Source of the DNA: Lathyrus oleraceus
Lineage: Eukaryota > Streptophyta > Magnoliopsida > Fabales > Fabaceae
Direction of reading: 5' to 3'
Length of the DNA stretch: 64,000 nt
NCBI RefSeq assembly: GCF_024323335.1
Contig: NC_066581.1
Coordinates: 179,421,330 to 179,485,329 of the forward strand
Shown piece after piece: positions 49,758 through 59,847 of this stretch (position 1 is its first letter; each line of letters opens with the position of its first letter). Under the pieces are notes generated by a model that had not been told where the DNA came from, did no database searches, and worked only from the letters and a program-made list of their open reading frames with translations. Made by a program: the position numbers and the translations under genes.

Positions 49758-49762
49758 GTGGG

Positions 49763-50816
49763 GTATCCTAAAGAAACAAGAGGGTATTACTTCTACAATC
49801 CTTCTGAGGGCAAAGTGTTTGTCATTCGAACTGGAGTTTTCCTAGAAAAGGATTTTATTTACAAAGGAATCAATGGGAGGAAAGTAGAGCTTGAAGAAAT
49901 TCAAGAATCACAAAGCATTGATACACCTATGGAGGAATTAGAGCAGGAAACACAAGTAGTTGTGGAAGAGCAACCTGCTCAAGTAGAACAAGACCAGCGT
50001 AGGCCAGGCAGGATACGTCACCTACCTGAGAGATATGGATATCTCATAACTGATCAAGGTGATGTATTACTCATGGATCAAGATGAGCATGTGACCTACC
50101 AAGAGGCCATATCTGGTCCCGAGTCTGAGAAGTGGCTAGAAGCCATGAAATCTGAAATGGATTCCATGTACACAAACCAAGTTTGGACCTTGGTAGAGCC
50201 TCCTGTAGGAGTTAACCCTATAGGATGCAAGTGGGTCTTCAAGAAGAAGATTGACATGGATGGTAAGTTACATACCTATAAGGCAAGACTGGTTGCAAAA
50301 GGATATAAACAAATTCATGGGGTTGACTATGATGAAACCTTTTCACCAGTTGCAATGCTTAAATCTGTTCGGATTTTACTTGCTATCGCTGGATATCATG
50401 ATTATGAAATATGGCAGATGGATGTCAAAAACTGCTTTCCTTAATGGGAATCTTCTTGAGGATGTGTACATGACACATCCTGAAGGATTTGACATACCAG
50501 AAGAAGCCCAAAAGATATGTAAGTTACAAAGATCAATCTATGGATTGAAGCAAGCTTCCAGAAGCTGGAATCTTTGTTTTGATGAAACAGTAAAACAATA
50601 TGGATTCATCAAGAACAAAGATGAGCCTTGTGTCTACAAGAAGGTTAGTGGGAGCATGATCGTTTTCCTGGTATTATATGTAGATGACATATTACTCATT
50701 GGAAACGATATCCCTACCCTACAACAAGTAAAGTCTTGGTTGGGGAAATGCTTTTCTATGAAGGACCTAGGTGAAACAGCCTATATATTAGGAATCAGAA
50801 TATCCTTGAGTATTTG
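49763..50816 (+). pseudogene. Copia reverse transcriptase, first copy, after the Ogre insertion
   Basis: The frame resumes with YPKETRGYYFYNPSEGK, passes an acidic linker (PGRIRHLPERYG) and enters RT (EKWLEAMKSEMDSMYTNQVW, KARLVAKGYKQ, WQMDVK). One extra base in an A-run near 50428 shifts the frame, which continues with TAFLNGNLLEDVY, GLKQASRSWN and YVDDILLIGND, the catalytic motif (about 50680). It breaks again after YILGIRI at 50805, where sequence jumps directly into the start of RNase H. Confidence 0.92.
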
Positions 50817-51295
50817 AGAAGGACTAAGGACTCATTCTTGATATATGAAGGTCAGGAAGAGCTGGCTGTAATTGGATACACCGATGCTAGCTTCCAGACA
50901 GATAAGGATGACTTCAGATCGCAATCTGGTTATGTGTTTTGCTTAAACGGTGGCGCTGTGAGCTGGAAAAGTTCAAAGCAAGATACAGTTGCTGATTCTA
51001 CAACCGAGGCCGAGTATATTGCTGCCTCAAGTGCAGCAAAGGAAGCTGTTTGGATCAAAAAGGTTCATTAGTGAACTTGGCATAGTTCCTAGCATTATGG
51101 ATCCCATTGGTCTCTATTGATAACAATGGTGCTATCGCACAAGCTAAAGAGCCTAGATCTCACCAACGATCCAAACACATACTTAGGCGTTATCACCTCA
51201 TTCGAGAGATAATAGATAGAGGAGATGTGAAAATATGCAGAGTACCTACACTTGACAATATTACTGACCCACTGACAAAGCCTCTTGCGCAGTAG
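50800..51295 (+). pseudogene. Copia RNase H, first copy
   Basis: A deletion joins RT to EYLRRTKDSFLIYEG. RNase H follows with YTDASFQTDKDD, SWKSSKQDTVADSTTEAEYI and, after a frameshift near 51065, DNNGAIAQAKEPRSHQRSKH, ending KPLAQ at 51295. The polypurine tract AGTGGGAGAT (51357-51366) and the LTR follow. Confidence 0.9.
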
Positions 51296-51366
51296 AAGCA
51301 TGATGGCCATACTAGATCTATGGGTATTAAGGGTATGCCTGATTGGCTCAAGTGCTAGTGGGAGAT

Positions 51367-52707
51367 TGTTGGTGTAAGCCCAAGAGGCCAATACTTTTGG
51401 TACTTGTATCGAATTATTTATTAATAATAAAAGGTTTTTTCTTTATTACGTTTGTTTAATAAAGTCCCTAGAATAGCTAGTCCGTTTAATGTATCAAGTG
51501 TGACTTGATCATGAGATCACATTAAACATAAGGACACTATTCTTAAAGTATCCGTAGTCGAGCTTTATTATGAAGTGGGATAACATTAAAGCATTAAGAC
51601 TATTATGTATATGGATTGATGATCACATCTCATGGATCATGGATAAGGAGTTATCAAGTCTTAAACATAGGTATGAATGTTAAGAGTAATGTTTATACTG
51701 GATTGACCCGCTATGAGAATACTATATAGAAAGTTATGCAAAGTGTCATAAGTTATTCTCATGGTGATAATGGTGTATACCACCCTTCGACCTGAAAGCA
51801 CTATGGACCCTAGATGTAGAGTTGAGTGCTTTATTGTTGATCAAACATTGTCCATAACTGGATAACCATAAAGACAGTTGATGGGTACTCCATGAAGCAT
51901 GCTGAGGGACATGAGTGACCTAGATGGAATTTGCCCATCCTGCATAACAAGATAAATGTCTATGGGCCCAATATTGAACTGGACAAGGATGACACGGTCT
52001 ATGCCTTGTGTTCAATATAGACATAAGGGCAATTATACGCATAAGTATTATCACAGAAGGATTTGTCAGATCACATGACATTTTCGTATCTTGGGTAGCA
52101 GTGATGTGTTGCTAGATACCGCTCACTGTTTATTATGTTAAATGTGTGATTTAATATAATTGCCAATGCCGCGAAAACCTACAGGGTCACACACAAAGGA
52201 CGGATGAAAGATAGAGTAACTAAGGAACACCGTAAGGTACGATGCACTTAAGTGAATTGTAGAACATCGTAAGGTACGTTGTACTTAAGTAGAATACGAA
52301 ATATGGTAAGGTACCATGCGCTTAAGTGATTTTGGGCATATTATAAGATATGGGCCACTTACACTTAAGTTGGCTTTTTAGCTTGAAGCCCACACAAGTG
52401 GTTCTATAAATAGAACCCTTGTGCAGAAGCATTTATTGCGGTTGCATTTTTCGTTTTCTCATTCTCTCTCTCTCACACTCAAAGCCTTCATTCATAGCAG
52501 CTAGCACTGAAATTGAAGGAATTTGTTCGTGTGGACTGAGTAGAGGCGTTGTCATCGTTCAACGTTCGTGATTGCTCCGTAGATCTGCATCAAAGGTTTC
52601 AGTCGTCACAATAGGTAAATATTCTATCACTGGTCATGCCCATTCGTAAGGATCACTAAAGGAGAAAATTTTAATTTCGCTGCATTTTGGATCGTAATTC
52701 TCCTTCA
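51367..52707 (+). repeat. Second (shared) LTR of the copia chain, 1,341 bp
   Basis: It is 3' LTR of the first copy and 5' LTR of the second. TATA box TATAAATA at 52404-52411. It lacks a short 'taaaatggt' segment and most of the CT repeat found in the first LTR. It is followed by TGGTATCAGAGCC (52709-52721) instead of flanking host DNA. Confidence 0.93.
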
Positions 52708-54739
52708 GTGGTATCAGAGCCACTTACGAAACCATGCATTGGATAACTGTTTATTTTTTGTGTTAATATGATTAAAAGACGGAATGAATCAATTAATTAA
52801 ACGAGTAATTAAATTTGGCATCATGAGTGTACGAGTTAGATGATTGATGTTGACTATGCTTTGGAACCGACATTAGTATGGTGAAGCAGCGATACATCGA
52901 TCGTCCATAGGTTACGCAATTGAGACCGATCAACTTATATATGATATAAGTAATCCTAATGCAAAGTACGGTATATATGATATATTGTTTCTGTTTCGTT
53001 CATTCAAACACTAAATGGTTATTTTCCTTTGAGCGATCAATGGTCATTTGCTTCGGAATCCGACATTAGTATGGTGAAGCAATGACCTGTTGATAAATCA
53101 TACTGAATCAACAATCGAGTTGTGTTTGACGGTCTGAAATTGGTGCATTAGGGTTAGTGACGGCACAAGGGTTGTGCCATCAAGGAGTTGTGAATTGAGG
53201 GCTTGTTGGAACACGTCTGCTGACTGTTTCAAAGCGTTGGTTTTTGGCCACGTGATGATCGTCATGGACCTGTGACGATCGTAACAAGCTGGACGTGACG
53301 GTCGTCACATGCTTTGTGACGGTCGTCACATTCACAGATCCATAATTCTAGGCGTTTCTGTTATTTTGGCAGCGTGACGTTCGTCATGGGCCTGTGATGG
53401 TCGTAACAAGCTGGACGTGACGGTCGTAACATGCTTGTGACGGTCGTCACATTCACAGAGTCAGAATTCTAGTGGTTTTCCGTTTTGTGACTGCGTAAGA
53501 GTTGTGTTGATGCAAAACGATGTCCATTTCAAATGAATTGTTCATTAAAAATTTCGGGCAGGGGCGCTGCCCCCTTGACCCCGTTCGCTGATCAGTCAAC
53601 GGAACCACCGTCGGATGACCGGGCAGCGGAAACCCCGTTCCCGCTAACCGGGCAGCGGACCATCGACTAACTCTGCGTAGTGTGATCGGTCTCCGAAATT
53701 TAATTTGGTTTTAATTAATTAAAGGAATTAAAATTTAAAATAAAAATGTGTTTATTATTATTGCCTTGTGGTGATCAGTTATGGCCTTAGTTTTCCTTTA
53801 TTTTGTTTTGGGCTTTTTAAAATACGACCTGCGTGTCGTGCCTCTCCTTTTAATATCTTAATGTAACTTCTTTTCTCATCTCAATCCCTCATACGTAAAA
53901 CGAGTTTCTTTTGAAATGTAATGTTATGAAGAAGGTGCAGAATTCAATATCAAAGAAGGACAATGTTATGAAGAAAGAGAAGAATTCAAAGGAGGACAAC
54001 CTTGAAGATCTTGCTTGGAGAAGCTTAGATCGTTATTAGGTTAGCTTAGGTTCTCTCATTGGCTTGGGAGAACAATTGCGCTAGGGGCCATAACTGTTTC
54101 ATTATGTATGTTGATGCATGTTTATGTATGTTGATGCCTGTGAATATATGTTGATGCATGTGAGAGACGATTTATATGATAAATAAGCCGGTGAGATCAA
54201 AACAATTGCAATTCCCTCAAATTAAATATTAAGTTTATGCTTTCCAAGTTTTAGCACTCATCAAGACTAGTATCGGATAATGTAGGTTTCGCCTACGCGA
54301 GGTGCATGTTCTATATTAGTAAGGTGCGTTGGGATAATTGTAATATCCAATTGCTAAAACAATGGGTCAAACTTAACTAAACAAATTATAATAAGATTAT
54401 ATAAGTTTAGAAGCAAGAGTTGGAAATGATGCATATGATGGATTGGAATAAGGAGTTATTCACCCAACTGAAATTTTCGAGAGTTGTATGAGATACAATT
54501 GGAAGGAGTTCCTACCTAAATAACCTAGTTTTGTGTAATCCGCCTACGCGGACTTAGAACAAAGTGAAATATGGCTCTCTACCCACTAGAAATTCTTCCA
54601 ACGGGATTTTCCGAATCAAATGATGAGGGTCATTTGTTTTGAGTAAAATAGTGGGAGCATATTTAATTAAAGGCCTAATTAAATATGTTATTGATACTTA
54701 TATTTTCATTAATCTCAACAAACACCTCTAACAAAATTT
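52708..54739 (+). other. Leader of the second copia copy
   Basis: Primer-binding site TGGTATCAGAGCC at 52709-52721. It includes the 122-bp tandem pair at 53252 and 53374 with 'gtgacggtcgtcac'-type palindromes, and a 'ggcgctgccccc' stretch near 53563. Collinear with 27090-29180 at a few percent divergence. Confidence 0.85.
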
Positions 54740-55547
54740 TTGCGATCAATCCTTGACAAAGAAAAATTGTCTGGGACAAATTTTCTGGATTGGCACCGAA
54801 ATCTGAGGATTGTCCTCAAACATAATAGAAAGCTGCATGTCTTGGAGAAACCTGTTCCTGAAGAGGAACCTTCTAGTTCTGCACCTAAGGCAGAAAGAGA
54901 TGCTTATAAGAAGCATGTCGATGATGCCAATGAAACTGCTTGTCTCATGCTAGCTACCATGAACTCAGAGTTGCAAAAGCAACATGAGAACATGGCAGCG
55001 TTCGATATGATCGAACACCTAAAGATGCTCTATCAAGAGCAAGCAAGGCATGAGAGGTTTGAAGTTTCAAAAGCCCTTTTTCAAGGCAAGTTAGCTGAGG
55101 GAGCCCCTGTAGGTCCCCATGTGCTCAAGATGATTGGGTACGTGGAAAACCTTGAAAGGTTGGGTTTTTCCCCTCGGAAAGGAACTTGCGACTGATTTGA
55201 TCTTGCAATCGTTGCCAGATAAATTCAATCAATTTGTCCTAAATTTTAATATGAATGATATGGACAAATCTCTTCCTGAACTGCTAGCCATGTTAAGAAC
55301 TGCTGAGCAGAATCTGAAGTCAAAAGGGAAGTCCATTCTGATGATCGAAAATGGAAAGAGACAGAACAAATGGCCCACCAAGCAGGGTGATAAAGGGAAA
55401 GGCAAGGAAGTTGCCAAACCCAGACCCACTGTTGCTGCTTTGAAGCCTAGTGGAGGCATAGCAAAGGCAGGCACCTGCTTCCATTGCGGTAAGACCGGAC
55501 ACTGGAAGAGAAACTGCCTAAAGTACCTAGAAGAAAGAAAAGGATGA
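54740..55547 (+). pseudogene. Copia gag, second copy, frameshifted
   Basis: LRSILDKEKLSGTNFLDWHR starts at 54740 without an ATG. An extra base near 55165-55175 (after VENLERLGF) shifts the frame; the second frame continues KELATDLILQSLPDKF to an intact knuckle CFHCGKTGHWKRNC and ends at 55547. Unlike the first copy, the zinc knuckle keeps all four ligands. Confidence 0.9.
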
Positions 55548-56320
55548 AACCTAATGAGTTAAATCCAACTTACCTTTGGCATTGTCGATTAGGCCACATA
55601 AATGAGAAACGCATTTCCAAACTCCATAAAGATGAACTCTTGGACTCTTTTGATTATGAATCATATAAGACATGCAAATCTTGTTTAATTGGAAAGATGA
55701 CAAAGTCTCCATTCACAGGAAAATGTGAAAGAGTGAATGATCTTTTGGGCCTCATACATACTGATGTATGTGAACCACTGAACATACCAGCCAGAGGAGG
55801 TTTTCAGTACTTCATCACATTTACTGATGATTTCAGTAGATATGGTTATGTGTATTTTATGAAATACAAATCGGAGTCTTTTGAAAAGTTCAAGGAATTC
55901 AAGAATGAAGTACAAAACCAACTGGGTAAGAATATTAAAACTCTTCGATCAGATCAAGGTGGTGAGTATTTAAGCCTAGAGTTTGATGACCATCTGAAAG
56001 AGTGTGGGATCCTATCCCAACTTACTCCTCCTGGAACACCCCAATGGAATGGTGTATCTGAGAGAAGAAATCGAACCCTGTTAGACATGGTCCGATCCAT
56101 GATGAGTCACGCCGATCTTCCAAACTCCTTTTGGGGACATGCACTATTGACAGCAGCTTACACACTTAACCGTGTTTCATCCAAAAAGGTTGAGAAGACA
56201 CCATATGAGATATGGAGTGGTAAGAAACCACATATGTCTTACATGAAGATTTGGGGTTGCGAAGTTTATGTGAAACAACAAGTTTCAACTAAGCTTGAGC
56301 CCAAATCTGACAAAAGTGCA
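55544..56320 (+). pseudogene. Copia GAG-pre-integrase and integrase, second copy, truncated; protease missing
   Basis: The frame begins MKPNELNPTYLWHCRLGHIN (GAG-pre-integrase), then CKSCLIGKMTKSPFTGK and an integrase core open throughout: HTDVCEPL, RSDQGGEY and VSERRNR hold the D, D, E residues. Overlap with the gag frame is only a few bases, and no aspartic protease (DTG/DSG) is present, so protease was lost by deletion. The copy ends near 56315 just before the codons where the Ogre element sits in the first copy. Confidence 0.92.
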
Positions 56321-56337
56321 TGGCTCATCTTGAGATT
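56321..56337. other. 17-bp templated filler at the right end of the copia chain
   Basis: 56321-56337 (tggctcatcttgagatt) is identical to 56356-56372, inside flank repeat B'. It lies exactly between truncated copia sequence and the start of B'. Such short copies are typical of end-joining repair with local templating. Confidence 0.8.
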
Positions 56338-56562
56338 TTAGCTTCAGTGAGTGTTTGGCTCATCTTGAGATTGATTTAAAGGAGATGAAGGTTATCAAAT
56401 ATGCTAGAACAAGAGAGAGCGAGATACCAAAAATTCTTCAGGCGTGTAGAACGTGAGAAGTTTTAAAAATGCACTAAAATAGGAATGATGTGCCTGATTT
56501 CTTATGCAACAATGATAGCAGGAGAGAGAAACTTTCCTTTTTAACGCATCCTTGGCTTTAAC
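56336..56562. repeat. Flank repeat B', right copy (227 bp), empty-site version
   Basis: Equal in length to 25495-25721 with six substitutions. It continues without interruption across the TTTAAC at which the copia LTR begins in the left copy, so it preserves the pre-insertion site. On the minus strand it includes the ATG and first codons of the hypothetical ORF found at 24938-25522, which is cut here. Confidence 0.92.
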
Positions 56563-56749
56563 TTCTCATCCATAGAAAAGTCAATAGTACTCTTTAGCCT
56601 TTGAAATTCAACTTTCATACTATCTTCAATTTTAGCTTTACTCCCAAGAAAGTTCTTGAATTCACCACTTAGACTTTTCTGAACCTTGGAGTGCATACAT
56701 ATTGTCTAACATTTTACCAAACAACGAGTCATTAATGAGTTTTACTTTT
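56563..56749 (-). other. Fragment upstream of the hypothetical ORF, weak coding signal
   Basis: The minus strand has short open stretches (KVKLINDSLFGKMLDN, then in another frame KIEDSMKVEFQRLKSTIDF) that look like decayed coding sequence of a coiled-coil type. I do not recognise the source. Confidence 0.3.
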
Positions 56750-58870
56750 ACCATTCTTCATACATATGATGTTATAAATTCCACAATGCCATTTGTTTGT
56801 GTGGATTCCATGAGGTTCATAGTAAGTAACTTCAGACTTTTATGGAAGATAGGATGGTGGAGTATTATGTGAGACATCTTGCATATTTGGTGCATTTTAC
56901 AGATTTTACCATCTTCACTCATGTGTGTTGGAAATTCCTTTATGACACCTTCAGATCTGATCTCTTTTATGTTCTCAACCTTGGACAAGGGTTGGGAGAT
57001 CCATATATAACAATTGTCTTTGGATCTCGAACCTTTCATTAACACCTCTTGAGTTTTTCTAGAGATAACACATTCAAACTTGTTGATGCTAACATTCTGA
57101 CCTTCATCACATAATTGACTGATGATGATCAAGTTAGAAGTTCATCCTTCTACCAATAACACACCATCAAGACAAGGGAAACCCGAACTAACCAATTTTC
57201 ATATGCCTTTGATTCTTCCTCTAGCTCAATCACCAAAGGTGACATAACTGTTTGAGTAGGGCTTCATCTCTTCAAGGTAGCTCCTTTCACCAATCAGATT
57301 CCTAGAACATCCACGATTAAAATTTTAATCTTCACTTGATAAAATTATAAGATATGTATGATCTATAAGACAAGTGACAGTTTCCTTGGCCTTCCACACC
57401 TTCTTAGCCTGAGTTCTCTTCCCTTTCTTCCTTTTGGGCCTTGGCTAATTATAAGACGGAGGATATCCATACAGTTTATAGAAAAAAGGTCTTATATGAC
57501 CATATCTACCACAATGGTGACACCTCTAAGATGCTTTCTCGTTGTCTTTGTTATGAGGATACACATATTGAGAAGGATGCTAGGACACATGGTCCTTCAA
57601 GAAAAATCGATTTTATTTTCAAGAGCAACAAACTTATTGGTGTGAATATTGACCTTTTTGTTCATGGAACTGCAGTCAAACCCTACAACCTTCATATTTC
57701 CTGCCATAACATCTACCATATGTTCTGACTTTGTCTGATTTTCAAGTTTGGAATTCAGCAAGTTTACTTCCTCTTCCAGCTCAGATATGGTTGAAAGAGG
57801 TTTCTTTTTTTCCTGGAGAAGAACACTTATGGTATTCTTTTGATTTTCTCCAGTCAAGCAAGCTTCCTTCTACTTGATGTGTAAGACCATGAATGTTGCA
57901 GCAAGATCCTCTTCATTCATGTCTTCATCACTAGAATCTTATTCATACTCATACTTCCCATGAAAGCCATTACTTTGTCAGATGTTTCCCTTTCACTCTC
58001 ATCATCAGAATCAGACCAAGTGATTGACAATCCTTTTTTTGTTTCTTTAGAAAGGTAGTACATTTACCTTCAATGTGTCAAAACCATTCACATTCATGAC
58101 ATTGAATTCCTTCGTTTTGGTTAGATTTGTCTTCATGTTTGTTCTTGTTATGGGAACTGATGTTTGACCCCTGTCTTGGACATTTATCCTCCATTGTCTG
58201 TCCAACCTTCTCAATAATTTGTTAAAGTTTCTTCCAATAATAGCTATAGCATCTGATATGTTTTCACCTTGACATTCATCCTATTCAATGTCGAATACAA
58301 AGGTTATGCTTTTGTTCATATTTTCTGATCTTTCATTTATAGCTACTTCAAAGGTTTGAAGAGAGCCTATGAGTTCATCAACCTTCAAGGTGCTTAAATA
58401 TTAAGATTCTTCAATAGCAATTACCTTCATGTAAAATTTCTTGGGAAAGGATCTAAGGATTTTTATGATCAACTTCTCTTTTGACATCTTCTCTCCTAGG
58501 GAAAATAAATTGTTCGCTATATCACGAAGACGAATACTGAAATCGGATATGGACTCATCATCCATCATTCTCATATTTTCAAGCGTGGTTGTGAGAAGCT
58601 GCAACTTTAACATACACACTTTGGACGTGCCTTCATGAGAAGTCTTGAGAATCTCCTAAGCTTCTTTAGCTTTAGTACATATGTTGATTAGTCTGAACAT
58701 GTTCTTGTCAGCACCATTGAATATGTCATTCAAGGCTTTGTCTTTAGCAAGAGCTTCATAATCTTCATCTTTGGACCATTTAGCTTTAGGTTTGGAACTT
58801 GTTGAACTATCTTGAGAAGTAATTATTGGATGTTTCCAACCTTTAATCACAAACTCTCTATGGAGCTCAC
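56750..58870 (-). pseudogene. SIRE/Maximus-like copia gag-pol remnant
   Basis: Right to left on the minus strand. Gag comes first, with KDEDYEALAKDKALNDIFNG and NMFRLINICTKAKEA (58656-58850), then MLKLQLLTTTLENMRM, ESISDFSIRLRDIANNLFSL and ILRSFPKKFYMKVIAIEES (58401-58619). A coiled-coil segment with ISELEEEVNLLNSKLENQTK follows (57597-57857). Near 56758-57132 come protease/GAG-pre-integrase remains with IISQLCDEGQNVSINKFEC and VLMKGSRSKDNCYIW. Many stops and frameshifts; reverse transcriptase is absent. Confidence 0.75.
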
Positions 58871-58886
58871 CAAACAGAACAGGGCG

Positions 58887-59844
58887 CCTCTTATTCCAGT
58901 TGAAATTCTATTCCTCAGAGGACAGGTGTTGGACCAGATGTCTGGGACAACTTTCCCAACTTGTTAAACCATATTTAACACAAAATGACAGGGATAATGA
59001 ATCAAAGTAAAATTAATAAAGAACACAAGATAATTGGTAACCCATTTGGTGACAACACCACCAAGGTTTGGACACGCTTTACCCAAGAAAAAAAATCCAC
59101 TTTTTAATAGAATTAGTACAATGTGTCTTAGATGAACAAACCCCTTGCTCAACTCCCCTCTTTTTAATTCTACCCTCAATGTATTTCTATTTAGGTCTCC
59201 TCTAACTATGAGAACCCCATCTCACTTTCTCTCAATCACTAATTCCAAGTGATCAACATCAATAAACACAATGATTCAATATTGAATATACAACTCAACT
59301 AAACAAACTAACTACTATGCCTTATGATATGAATGAATCAATAACATGATGTACAATTAACAAAGGAAGACTTAGCCTAAAAAATAAATTAACACTCAAG
59401 CTCATGGTCTTTAATACATGGAAGGAGTCTCTCTATATATTAATCCATAGTTGGGCATTCCTTCTTGGATTTTGGCAATTATCTCATCTAGATATTGTGG
59501 AGATTCATTTAGGATTTGTTTCTCCAAACTAGCTCCACAAAAGATTTGATTTGATTTGAACTCAAATTTAAATCTCTATGATTAAAATTTAATTTAATTA
59601 AAGAATCAAACAAATCAGATTTCTAAAAGATAGAAACAACCCTTGTTGCATAAGTAACAAAAAACCCAACATAGATAGTTTGAAAATGTGCACTTTTAGC
59701 AACAACCTTGTTCTGCAGACAAGGGCCACATGCTGGAACATTTGTTCCCACATGTGTATTTCTTCACAAAAGCAGCTGGGACCAAATGTGCCACACCGAC
59801 TAGAACATTGTGTCCAACATGTGTTCATACCATGTTATTTTGCA
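58887..59844 (-). repeat. Probable 5' LTR and primer site of the SIRE/Maximus-like remnant
   Basis: The minus strand at 58899-58887 reads TGGAATAAGAGGC, a decayed form of the methionine-tRNA primer site. The sequence to its right up to 59844, which starts TGCAAAATAACATGG on the minus strand, would then be the LTR of about 0.9 kb. No second LTR is present in the window, so the borders are inferred. Confidence 0.5.
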
Positions 59845-59847
59845 TAA

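Larger units (their letters stand above)
25722..56335 (+). mobile_element. Chained Ty1/copia elements sharing a central LTR; first copy split by an Ogre derivative
   Basis: Order on the plus strand: LTR 25722-27089, internal region 27090-30578 plus 49763-51366, LTR 51367-52707, second internal region 52708 to about 56320, then truncation with no third LTR. The primer-binding sites after both LTRs (TGGTATCAAAGCC, TGGTATCAGAGCC) are methionine-tRNA type. Both internal copies lack the protease region. Such LTR-int-LTR-int chains arise by unequal recombination between LTRs. The two LTRs differ by roughly 3% by eye, including an indel near 26385. Confidence 0.9.
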
